Positions 1 to 4,832 of a DNA stretch of 8,263 bases are shown one piece after another. Position numbers and translations under genes: made by a program. Origin of the DNA: Candidatus Scatomorpha stercorigallinarum (GTDB lineage: Bacteria > Bacillota_A > Clostridia > Oscillospirales > Oscillospiraceae). Each line of letters starts with the position of its first letter. Positions within the stretch are counted from its first letter, which is position 1. Under the pieces are notes generated by a model, which had not been told where the DNA came from, searched no databases, and saw only the letters and a list, made by a program, of their open reading frames with translations. The stretch lies in contig DVOV01000079.1 in the NCBI GenBank assembly GCA_018713375.1, positions 1 through 8,263 on the forward strand. The letters are read 5' to 3'.

Positions 1-36
1 CTCAGCCCCGCGCTGGGCGGCGGAAAGGGGGAATAA
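1..36 (+). CDS. Possible 3' end of an upstream gene
   Basis: Frame 1 is open from the window edge to a TAA at 34-36 and reads LSPALGGGKGE. The ribosome site of the next gene would lie inside this tail, the usual arrangement when genes are co-transcribed. Eleven codons in GC-rich DNA are too few to recognise a product, and the open frame could be chance. If real, it would place an unseen gene at the head of the GNAT-ybaK unit. Confidence 0.2.
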   Translation, partial: LSPALGGGKGE

Positions 37-38
37 GC

Positions 39-632
39 TTGCCGTTTTCCATTCGTCCCGTCCGGCCGGAGGACGCCGCCGCGCTCGCGGCCATCTACGC
101 GCCCTATACGGCCACGTGTATCACCTTTGAATCCCCTGCGCCCCCGGCGGAGGAATTTGCCGGGCGCATCGCGGCCGTCAGCGCGCATTACCCCTGGCTC
201 GTCTGCGAGCGGGACGGCGCGCCCATCGGCTACGCCTACGCCCACCGCTTCCGCGAGCGCGCGGCCTACGACTGGGACGCGGAGCTCTCCGTTTATCTCG
301 CGCCGGAAGCCCGGGGCCGCGGCGTGGGCAAGGCGCTCTACAGCGCGCTGCTCTCCCTGCTCACCTTGCAGGGCTTCATCAACGCCTACGGCACCGTGGC
401 CGCGCCAAATGTGCCCAGCGAGCGGCTGCACCTGAGCTGCGGCTTTGAACACGTGTTCACCCTCCGGCGCACGGGCTGGAAGCTCGGGGCCTGGCGCGAC
501 CTGGCGTTTTTCCACCGCGCGCTGGGGGAATATCCCGCTTCGCCCGCGAGCGTCGTCCCCTTCCCGGAGCTGCCGGCGGAGGACATTTCCGCCCGCTGCG
601 AGGCGGCGGCGCGACTCATAAGGAGCGAATGA
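39..632 (+). CDS. GNAT N-acetyltransferase, Pat/phosphinothricin acetyltransferase-like
   Basis: The 197-residue protein is a GCN5-related acetyltransferase that should transfer acetyl from acetyl-CoA to a small amine in the cytoplasm. Visible landmarks are the N-terminal IRPVRPEDAAAL strand/helix, TFE at 29-31, the acidic strand around D80-Y86, the acetyl-CoA pyrophosphate loop R92-G-R-G-V-G97, the NVPSERLHLSCGF segment (124-136) and GWKLGAWRDL (146-155). The last two are hallmarks of the Pat/Bar/MnaT group, which acts on phosphinothricin, methionine sulfone/sulfoximine or unknown amines. Substrate cannot be read from the sequence. The C-terminus runs about 20-25 residues past the usual domain and is Pro/Glu-rich. 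The start is TTG at 39, with an AAAGGGGG ribosome site at 24-31 and a 7-nt spacer; no ATG lies in a better place. The stop is 1 nt before ybaK, so the two are almost certainly co-transcribed. Family assignment is firm, specificity unknown. Confidence 0.9.
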   Translation: MPFSIRPVRPEDAAALAAIYAPYTATCITFESPAPPAEEFAGRIAAVSAHYPWLVCERDGAPIGYAYAHRFRERAAYDWDAELSVYLAPEARGRGVGKALYSALLSLLTLQGFINAYGTVAAPNVPSERLHLSCGFEHVFTLRRTGWKLGAWRDLAFFHRALGEYPASPASVVPFPELPAEDISARCEAAARLIRSE

Positions 633-633
633 A

Positions 634-1092
634 ATGACCAAGACCAATGTTATGCGCCTGCTGGACGCCGCCGGCGTCCATTACCGCACGGCGGAATATG
701 AATACGACGAGAGCGACCTCTCCGGCCGGCACGCTGCCGAGCAGCTCGACCTGCCCGCCGAGCAGGTGTTCAAAACGCTCGTGGCCCGCGGTGACAAAAC
801 TGGCCCCGTGGTGTTCTGCATCCCCGTGCTCGACGAGCTGGACCTGCGCCGCGCCGCTTCAGTCTCCGGCAACAAGAAGGTGGAGCTGATCCACCTGAAG
901 GAGCTGCTGCCGCTCACCGGATATCTGCGCGGCGGCTGTTCGCCCATCGGCATGAAGAAAAAATTCCCCACCTACATCGACGAGACCTGCATCCTCTTCG
1001 ACGAGATCGCCGTCAGCGCCGGCGCGCGCGGCAAGCAGATCATCTTATCGCCGGACGACCTCATCTCCTACACCGCGGCAACGGTGTTCTGA
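634..1092 (+). CDS. ybaK: Cys-tRNA(Pro)/Cys-tRNA(Cys) deacylase, YbaK/EbsC family
   Basis: This is a 152-residue single-domain trans-editing enzyme. The YbaK family hydrolyses cysteine mis-attached to tRNA(Pro) by prolyl-tRNA synthetase, protecting proteome fidelity in the cytosol. Family signatures are visible: VFKTLV with the conserved lysine K47, the central VVFCIPVLDELDLRRAA stretch (59-75), and the GYLRGGCSPIGMKK substrate-pocket motif (96-109). Length matches the usual 150-160 residues. ATG at 634 follows an AGGAG ribosome site (621-625) with an 8-nt spacer; the site lies inside the last codons of the GNAT gene, so translation is probably coupled. A strong terminator follows 8 nt after the stop. 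Other YbaK-like clades (ProX, PrdX/INS-like) share the fold. The GGxSPxG motif and length favour YbaK/EbsC. Confidence 0.93.
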   Translation: MTKTNVMRLLDAAGVHYRTAEYEYDESDLSGRHAAEQLDLPAEQVFKTLVARGDKTGPVVFCIPVLDELDLRRAASVSGNKKVELIHLKELLPLTGYLRGGCSPIGMKKKFPTYIDETCILFDEIAVSAGARGKQIILSPDDLISYTAATVF

Positions 1093-1100
1093 GCAAAAAA

Positions 1101-1141
1101 GCAGCCGGCGGGCACATGCCCGCCGGCTGCCTGCTTTTTAA
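1101..1141. terminator. Bidirectional Rho-independent terminator between ybaK and dinB
   Basis: A perfect 13-bp stem (GCAGCCGGCGGGC at 1101-1113, complement at 1118-1130) closes a 4-nt ACAT loop. An A-run (1095-1100) precedes it and a T-run (1135-1139) follows it, so transcripts from both directions meet a stem followed by U residues. The A- and T-flanks can extend the pairing, since AAAAAGCAG is complementary to CTGCTTTTT. It sits in the 59-bp gap between two convergent genes and should end both mRNAs. Confidence 0.95.
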
Positions 1142-1151
1142 CTTCTTAACT

Positions 1152-2387
1152 TCACGCCAGCTTGCGCACGAAGCTGTATTCCTCCTGATCGGGCGGCGCG
1201 GCCATGGCGCGGTCGGCGAACACGGCCCCGCGCAGCACGCTCTCGCGCCCGAAGCGCGCCCGCAGGCGGTCGATGGCCCCGTCCAGCCGCCGCTGGGCGT
1301 CCCGCCCGGCGTAGTCCGTGAACACGTCCATCTGCTCCGGCAGCGTGGCCTGGCAGAGCTCGCCCGCCCGGATGGCCACGCTGCGCAGGGCGTTCGGCCA
1401 GCAGTGGCTCTCGTCCAGCAGCTCCAGCGCCGCGGCGAGTATCTCCATGTCGCAGTCAGTGGGGTGCGGCAGCTGCACGCCGTGGCTGCGCCACTCCAGC
1501 GCGTCCGAGCGCAGCTCGAGCGTGATGTTCCCTGCCAGCAGCCCGAAGCTGCGCAGGCGGCGGCCCACGCTCTCCGCCAGGCTGGTGAGCACGGGCAGGG
1601 CGTCGGCGCGGCTGCGCATGTCCCGCGGAGGCGTGGTGCCGTTGCCCACGGACTTGGGCGGCGGCGACTCCCCCGCCCGGCGGACGGGCGATTTTTCCCG
1701 CCCCGCGGCGCTCTCGTGCAGGTCCAGCCCCGGCTTGCCCAGCCGCAGGCGCAGAAGCTCCCCGTCCGCCTGCGCCAGGTCGCCGATGGTGGCGATGCCC
1801 AGCTCGCGCAGCCGCCGCGAGGTGGCGCGGCCCACGAAAAGCAGCTCCTCCGCCGGCATCGGCCACACCAGCTCCTTATAATTTTCCCGGCTGATGACCG
1901 TCACGGCGTCCGGCTTTTTGTAGTCCGAGCCCAGCTTGGCGAACACCTTGTTCCAGGAGACGCCCACACTCACCGTCAGCCCCAGCTCGCGTTTCACGCG
2001 GCGGCGTATCTCCTGCGCGGCGCTCTCGCCGTCGCGCACGGCCACGCAGCCGGTGAGGTCCAGCCAGCTCTCGTCCAGGCCGAAGGGCTCGCGCCGGTCG
2101 GTGTAACCGGCGTAGATCTTCTGCACCTCGCGCGTGAAGTGGATATAGCGGTCGAAGCGCGGCGGCAGCACCACGAGCTCCGGGCAGGCCCGGCGCGCCT
2201 CCCACAGCGCCATGCCTGTCCTGACCCCCGCGCGCTTGGCCTCCTCCGTCTTGGAGAGGATGATGCCGTGCCGCCGCTCCGCGTCCCCGCCCACGGCCAT
2301 CGACCGCCCCCGCAACTCCGGCGCGAAGAGCAGCTCGATATTGGCATAGCAGGCGTTGATATCCGAATGCAGTATGACTCTATCCAT
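1152..2387 (-). CDS. dinB: Y-family DNA polymerase (DinB/Pol IV-like)
   Basis: The 411-residue translesion polymerase copies damaged template at low fidelity. The palm catalytic residues are present: D9 in HSDINACYANIE and D105-E106 in GLDESWLDLTG. The SVGVSWNKVFAKLGSDYKKPDA segment (139-160) is the conserved template/nucleotide-contact block. A thumb helix-hairpin-helix follows (about 185-206, FVGRATSRRLRELGIATIGDL), then a little-finger domain from about 245. The steric-gate position after D9 is Tyr14, as in UmuC and many Gram-positive DinB relatives, rather than the Phe13 of E. coli Pol IV, and the second metal-loop position is Asn11 instead of Asp. I see no clear QLxLF-type clamp-binding peptide; the tail ends EEYSFVRKLA. 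ATG at 2385-2387 is fixed by the family N-terminus, but no Shine-Dalgarno precedes it. The upstream phosphatase gene is 44 bp away on the same strand, and dinB has its own promoter. Confidence 0.93.
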   Translation of the reverse strand: MDRVILHSDINACYANIELLFAPELRGRSMAVGGDAERRHGIILSKTEEAKRAGVRTGMALWEARRACPELVVLPPRFDRYIHFTREVQKIYAGYTDRREPFGLDESWLDLTGCVAVRDGESAAQEIRRRVKRELGLTVSVGVSWNKVFAKLGSDYKKPDAVTVISRENYKELVWPMPAEELLFVGRATSRRLRELGIATIGDLAQADGELLRLRLGKPGLDLHESAAGREKSPVRRAGESPPPKSVGNGTTPPRDMRSRADALPVLTSLAESVGRRLRSFGLLAGNITLELRSDALEWRSHGVQLPHPTDCDMEILAAALELLDESHCWPNALRSVAIRAGELCQATLPEQMDVFTDYAGRDAQRRLDGAIDRLRARFGRESVLRGAVFADRAMAAPPDQEEYSFVRKLA

Positions 2388-2394
2388 ATAAGAT

Positions 2395-2423
2395 ATTTTA
2401 CTATCTCATACAGATAGAATCAA
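2395..2423 (-). promoter_or_regulatory. Putative sigma-70-type promoter of dinB
   Basis: Read on the minus strand, TTGATT (2418-2423) and TAAAAT (2395-2400) are separated by exactly 17 bp. The -10 box ends 7 nt before the dinB ATG (A at 2387), so transcription should begin at or within a nucleotide or so of the start codon. This fits with the absence of a ribosome site. The AT-rich block stands out sharply from the GC-rich genes on both sides. Confidence 0.65.
2401..2417. promoter_or_regulatory. Inverted repeat in the dinB promoter spacer (candidate operator)
   Basis: CTATCT and AGATAG are perfect inverted 6-bp halves around a 5-bp CATAC centre. The 17 bp fill precisely the gap between the -35 and -10 boxes, a classic repressor position. 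It does not match the Gram-positive LexA box (GAAC N4 GTTC), so a DNA-damage link is not shown; a different regulator, or chance in AT-rich DNA, is possible. Confidence 0.45.
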
Positions 2424-2431
2424 GCGGTAAA

Positions 2432-3070
2432 TTATCCTATCAGGAGATTTTTCAGCTCGTCGACTGTCTCCACAAGCGATATCGCGCCCGCGCCCAGCAG
2501 CTCGCCCGGCTCCGCGTAGCCCCAGGCGACGCCGATGCAGGGGATGGAGCAGGCCCTGGCGCCAAGCACGTCGTTATCGCGGTCGCCGATCATCACGGCG
2601 CCCTCATGGCCATAGCCGTCCAGCAGCTCGGCGATGACCTCGCTCTTCTGCGAGCGCGTGCCGTCGAATTCGCTGCCCAGCACGCGGTCGAAGAGCCCGC
2701 TGTAGCCCGCGCGCTCGAGTATGCTCCGCGTGAAGGCCGTGGGCTTGCCGGTGGCGATGGCCACGTTGCGGCCCAGCGCGCGCAGCTCACGCACCAGCTC
2801 CGGCACGCCGGGATAGACGCTGCACTCGTTGAGGCCCTGCACGGAATAGCGCTCGCGGTATTTGGCCACCATCTGCTCGGCCGTTCCGGCGTCCACGCCG
2901 TAGCGCTTCATGAACTGGCCGCGCAGCGGCGGGCCCACGAAGCACCTGAGCGCCTCCAGCTCCGGCTCGTGGTAGCCGAAGGACTCGGCGGCGTACTGCA
3001 CGCTCTTCATAATGCCCTCGCCCGTGTCGAACACGGTGCCGTCAAAGTCAAAGAGTATGGTCTGATACAT
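2432..3070 (-). CDS. HAD-family phosphatase (Gph/PGP-like)
   Basis: A 212-residue haloacid dehalogenase-type hydrolase with all four catalytic motifs: D8-F-D10-G-T (nucleophile Asp8, acid/base Asp10), T107 in AIATGKP, K142 in RSQKSEV, and GDRDND (D163, D167). The C1 helical cap lies at about 16-80 and contains CFVGPPLRGQF. FVGPPL and the S-F-DGTR-x-K signature are typical of a clostridial/bacilli branch annotated as phosphoglycolate phosphatase or 5'-nucleotidase-like. The real substrate is not determinable here. The frame is open 22 codons further upstream, but I start at ATG 3068-3070: MYQTILFDFDGT matches the family N-terminus and a GAGGTG ribosome site (3076-3081) sits 5 nt upstream. The upstream extension would overlap the promoter. 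Divergent from the ATPase gene; dinB follows 44 bp downstream on the same strand. Confidence 0.92.
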   Translation of the reverse strand: MYQTILFDFDGTVFDTGEGIMKSVQYAAESFGYHEPELEALRCFVGPPLRGQFMKRYGVDAGTAEQMVAKYRERYSVQGLNECSVYPGVPELVRELRALGRNVAIATGKPTAFTRSILERAGYSGLFDRVLGSEFDGTRSQKSEVIAELLDGYGHEGAVMIGDRDNDVLGARACSIPCIGVAWGYAEPGELLGAGAISLVETVDELKNLLIG

Positions 3071-3089
3071 ATAAACACCTCGCCATGGG

Positions 3090-3118
3090 ATTATATATTT
3101 GGCGCGCCGCGTTGTCAA
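3090..3118 (-). promoter_or_regulatory. Consensus sigma-70 promoter of the HAD phosphatase gene
   Basis: On the minus strand a perfect TTGACA (3113-3118) and a perfect TATAAT (3090-3095) are 17 bp apart, the textbook optimum. The predicted start is near 3083, leaving a leader of about 12 nt containing GAGGTG. The spacer holds the palindrome GGCGCGCC (3101-3108). Such a full-consensus site suggests strong, largely constitutive initiation, unless the spacer palindrome binds a regulator. Confidence 0.85.
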
Positions 3119-3141
3119 TCCTCCGCCGGCGCGCATACATG

Positions 3142-3161
3142 TATACTGTGAAAAAAGGAGG
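3142..3161 (+). promoter_or_regulatory. -10 element and ribosome site of the two-half ATPase gene
   Basis: TATACT at 3142-3147 is a good -10 box, with a start expected near 3154. The strong ribosome site AAGGAGG (3155-3161) follows, 7 nt before the ATG at 3169. No good -35 exists at the right distance (TCCTCC lies there). The -10 box overlaps the 10-bp palindrome ATACATGTAT (3135-3144), which could bind an activator or repressor. The promoter call is moderate; the ribosome site is clear. Confidence 0.55.
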
Positions 3162-3168
3162 TCCTGCC

Positions 3169-4242
3169 ATGGAAAAGCAGCTCATCACCCGCTATTTTCT
3201 GGGCGCAAACGCCTATTCCGGCTTTTATTCGCTCTACGGCGGCTTCTGCGCCGGCGAGGGGGACTACCTGCGCGTGATAAAGGGCGGGCCCGGCACGGGC
3301 AAGTCCGCCCTCATGCGGCGCATCGGCGCGGCGGCGGAGCGGGCCGGCCACGACGTGGAGTACATCCTCTGCTCCGGCGACCCGGACTCGCTCGACGGCG
3401 TGTACATCCCCGCGCTCGGCGTGGGCTATGCCGACGGCACCGCGCCGCACGTCCTCGACCCGGCGCTCTTCGGCGTCACGGGCAGCTATCTGGACGTGGG
3501 CGAGTGCTGCGCGCGGGTGTCGGACGCCTCCGCGCGGCGGGAGATTGCGGAGCTCACAAGGGCATACCGCGAGCATTACGCGGCGGCCTATTCCTACCTC
3601 GCCGCCGCCCGGGCGGCGGACCCGGCCGCCCGCGGCGCGCTGCTTATGGAGGCAGACCGCAAAGCGGCCCGCAGGCGCGCCCAGGCGGTCGCCGGGCGCG
3701 AGCTCTCCCCCGCCGGCGCGGACGGCGGGGAGCGGCGCGAGCGCTTCCTGCGCGCCATCACCTGCCGCGGCGAGGTCTGCTGCGCGGACACGCTGGAGGC
3801 CCTCTGCCCGCGCGTCTACGCGCTTGAGAGCGGCCTCGGGCTCGCCGGCGTGTTCCTCTCGGAGCTCGCCGCCCTCGCCCAGCAGCGCGGCTATGGGCAC
3901 ATCCTCTGCCGCGACCCGCTGGACCCCGAGCGGCCGGACGCCCTGCTCATCCCCGCGCGCGGCGCGGCCTATGTCGCCGTCTCCCCCGATCAGGAGCCGC
4001 CTCTGAAGCCGGCCAGGCGGCTGCACCTGGACAGCGCGCGTCTGCGCGCTGTCCCCAAAGAGACGCGCCGGGCGCTGGACGCCGACCGCCGGGCCGCCGC
4101 CTCCCTCCGCCGCTGCGGCGTGGAGGCCCTGGCCTCCGCCAAGCGCCTGCACGACGAGCTGGAGGCCGTCTACCGCCCGTATGTTAGCTTCCCCGCCCTC
4201 GACGAGCTCGCGGGAAACGAGATAGCTGCCCTCGGGCTCTGA
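3169..4242 (+). CDS. Two-half P-loop ATPase, PRK06851-like, second P-loop degenerate
   Basis: The 357-residue protein belongs, by recalled sequence pattern, to an uncharacterised clostridial/bacillar family of duplicated P-loop NTPases (PRK06851 type). Half 1 opens RYFLGANAYSGFYSLY (8-23), has the Walker A loop GGPGTGKS (39-46, K45, S46), then CSGDPDSLDGVYIPALGVGYADGTAPH (68-94, given as family signature region). A helical, charged linker spans about 125-180. Half 2 repeats the plan: RFLRAIT (192-198), a degenerate loop ESGLGLAGV (220-228), and the RDPLDPERPDALLIPARGAAYV region (about 248-269). Aligning the halves puts Gly227 where Lys45 stands, so half 2 should not hydrolyse ATP in the usual way. 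No signal peptide or membrane segment. The ATG at 3169 has an AAGGAGG site; the 28 upstream in-frame codons overlap the divergent promoter and are rejected. Cellular role unknown. Confidence 0.82.
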   Translation: MEKQLITRYFLGANAYSGFYSLYGGFCAGEGDYLRVIKGGPGTGKSALMRRIGAAAERAGHDVEYILCSGDPDSLDGVYIPALGVGYADGTAPHVLDPALFGVTGSYLDVGECCARVSDASARREIAELTRAYREHYAAAYSYLAAARAADPAARGALLMEADRKAARRRAQAVAGRELSPAGADGGERRERFLRAITCRGEVCCADTLEALCPRVYALESGLGLAGVFLSELAALAQQRGYGHILCRDPLDPERPDALLIPARGAAYVAVSPDQEPPLKPARRLHLDSARLRAVPKETRRALDADRRAAASLRRCGVEALASAKRLHDELEAVYRPYVSFPALDELAGNEIAALGL

Positions 4243-4251
4243 AAAACGGAT

Positions 4252-4351
4252 TGCAGGGGCGAAAGCCCCTGCACTGTCTTTCTGAGAGATTTCTTTTTGT
4301 CTTGTCAAAAAGAAACCCCTCAGACTCCAAAGAGAAAACCGCTTTGGTGCG
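4252..4351 (+). repeat. Left arm of the palindrome with three hairpins
   Basis: Hairpin 1: TGCAGGGGC (4252-4260), GAAA tetraloop, perfect complement (4265-4273). Hairpin 2: TTTCTTTTTG (4290-4299), 6-nt loop, CAAAAAGAAA (4306-4315). Hairpin 3: CCAAAG (4327-4332) with CTTTGG (4342-4347). The last 19 nt (4333-4351) are identical to the reverse complement of the right arm. By ungapped hand alignment 75 of 100 positions match. It begins 9 nt after the ATPase stop, so hairpin 1 may also shape that mRNA's 3' end, although no T-run follows it directly. Confidence 0.85.
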
Positions 4352-4491
4352 AAACAGAGCCAAAATCCGGTTTTCACCAAACTTTGCGTTATCGAGAGGT
4401 TCCAATCCCTAATGGTGAATGACTGTCCGCATCGCCGACCGTGCGTGGCTTCGCTTCGCTCGCGGCACTGACGGGAAATAGATGGAACCCC

Positions 4492-4529
4492 CGCCGCGAA
4501 GCGGCGCTCTGCCTACACACGCAGTGTGG
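4492..4529. repeat. Paired-hairpin unit C, at the palindrome centre
   Basis: First stem CGCCGC (4492-4497), GAA loop, GCGGCG (4501-4506). Then the 8-nt spacer CTCTGCCT (4507-4514). Second stem ACACAC (4515-4520), GCA loop (4521-4523), GTGTGG (4524-4529), in which the outermost pair is a mismatch. The layout is the same as in units A and B further right. Confidence 0.65.
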
Positions 4530-4639
4530 CCGCGACCGCAGGGAGCAATGCACGGTTTTGGTGGCAACTGTCATTCACCTCTCGGGATACCTGTTGAGTA
4601 GATTTGGATGTTTGGTGACAGACGGAGTGGGTTACGACA

Positions 4640-4739
4640 CGCACCAAAGCGGTTTTCTTTGGGGCGTCACTCCCGTTTCTTTTGGCGCAGTCAAAAGAAA
4701 TGGGGTGACAAAGACAATGCAGGGGCTTTCGCCCCTGCA
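4640..4739 (-). repeat. Right arm of the palindrome with three hairpins
   Basis: This is the inverted partner of the left arm. Hairpins: CCAAAG (4644-4649) with CTTTGG (4657-4662); TTTCTTTTG (4676-4684), 7-nt loop, CAAAAGAAA (4692-4700); and an 11-bp perfect stem AATGCAGGGGC (4716-4726), TTTC loop, complement (4731-4741), which runs 2 nt past the arm. The middle hairpin has one T and one A fewer than in the left arm, so pairing is kept although the sequence changed. The loops differ completely (TCTTGT against GCGCAGT). Confidence 0.85.
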
Positions 4740-4747
4740 TTTACTCT

Positions 4748-4787
4748 CGCGGCCGAAGGCCGCGCTATGAATCCAAGCGCAGCTTGG
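4748..4787. repeat. Paired-hairpin unit A
   Basis: CGCGGCC (4748-4754), GAA loop, GGCCGCG (4758-4764); 8-nt spacer CTATGAAT (4765-4772); CCAAGC (4773-4778), GCA loop, GCTTGG (4782-4787). All pairs are perfect. It follows the right arm of the palindrome by 6-8 nt. Confidence 0.75.
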
Positions 4788-4788
4788 C

Positions 4789-4832
4789 CGCCGCGCCTTT
4801 AGCGCGGCGCTACGCCTCCAGACGCAGTCTGG
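4789..4832. repeat. Paired-hairpin unit B, abutting the greA stop codon
   Basis: CGCCGCGC (4789-4796), CTTTA loop, GCGCGGCG (4802-4809); 8-nt spacer CTACGCCT (4810-4817); CCAGAC (4818-4823), GCA loop, GTCTGG (4827-4832). It is a tandem neighbour of unit A, 1 nt away, and ends exactly where the greA stop (4833-4835, minus) begins. In the greA mRNA it would form the first 3' structures, but no U-tract follows, so it is not a standard terminator. Confidence 0.75.

Larger units (their letters stand above)
4252..4739. repeat. 488-bp long imperfect palindrome (foldback element) in the convergent intergenic gap
   Basis: Matching inverted segments occur all along this stretch and pair around one centre near 4496. 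They are 4252-4351 with 4640-4739, TCACCAAAC 4374-4382 with 4610-4618, GGTGAATGAC 4414-4423 with 4570-4579, ACCGTGC 4438-4444 with 4550-4556, and CACTG 4466-4470 with 4522-4526. The coordinate sums stay between 8991 and 8998. A 6-bp GAA-loop hairpin (4492-4506) sits at the centre. No convincing gene lies inside; the short open frames are by-products of the repeat. It could be a non-autonomous mobile foldback element, two head-to-head copies of a dispersed repeat, or a structured RNA gene. No clear target-site duplication is visible. Confidence 0.8.

Noticed and set aside
1116..2417. 433-codon open frame antisense to dinB
   Set aside because: It lies wholly opposite a clear Y-family polymerase, is full of Arg/Ala/Pro/Gln as expected from the complement of GC-rich codons, has no ribosome site and runs through the terminator.
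2388..2431. LexA/SOS box upstream of dinB
   Set aside because: No GAAC N4 GTTC-type site is present; the inverted repeat there has a different sequence and spacing.
3071..3136. 22-codon N-terminal extension of the HAD phosphatase
   Set aside because: The extension would begin upstream of the consensus promoter's start point, lacks a ribosome site, and precedes the normal family N-terminus.
4252..4273. TGCAGGGGC hairpin as a standard Rho-independent terminator of the ATPase gene
   Set aside because: The stem is strong, but CTGTCTTTCTGAG follows instead of a T-run, and the same hairpin recurs in the other arm as part of the repeat. It may still help stop transcription.
3115..4380. 421-codon minus-strand open frame opposite the ATPase gene
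   Set aside because: It is a GC-driven shadow with no recognisable domain; it would span the palindrome arm, the ATPase promoter and the ATPase gene.
4441..4770. 109-codon open frame inside the palindrome
   Set aside because: It overlaps other frames that are equally open, crosses the central hairpin and the right arm, and has no ribosome site; it is best explained as a repeat artefact.
4252..4832. CRISPR array or insertion sequence
   Set aside because: The repeats are inverted and hairpin-like, without regularly spaced unique spacers, and no transposase frame or clear target-site duplication is present.
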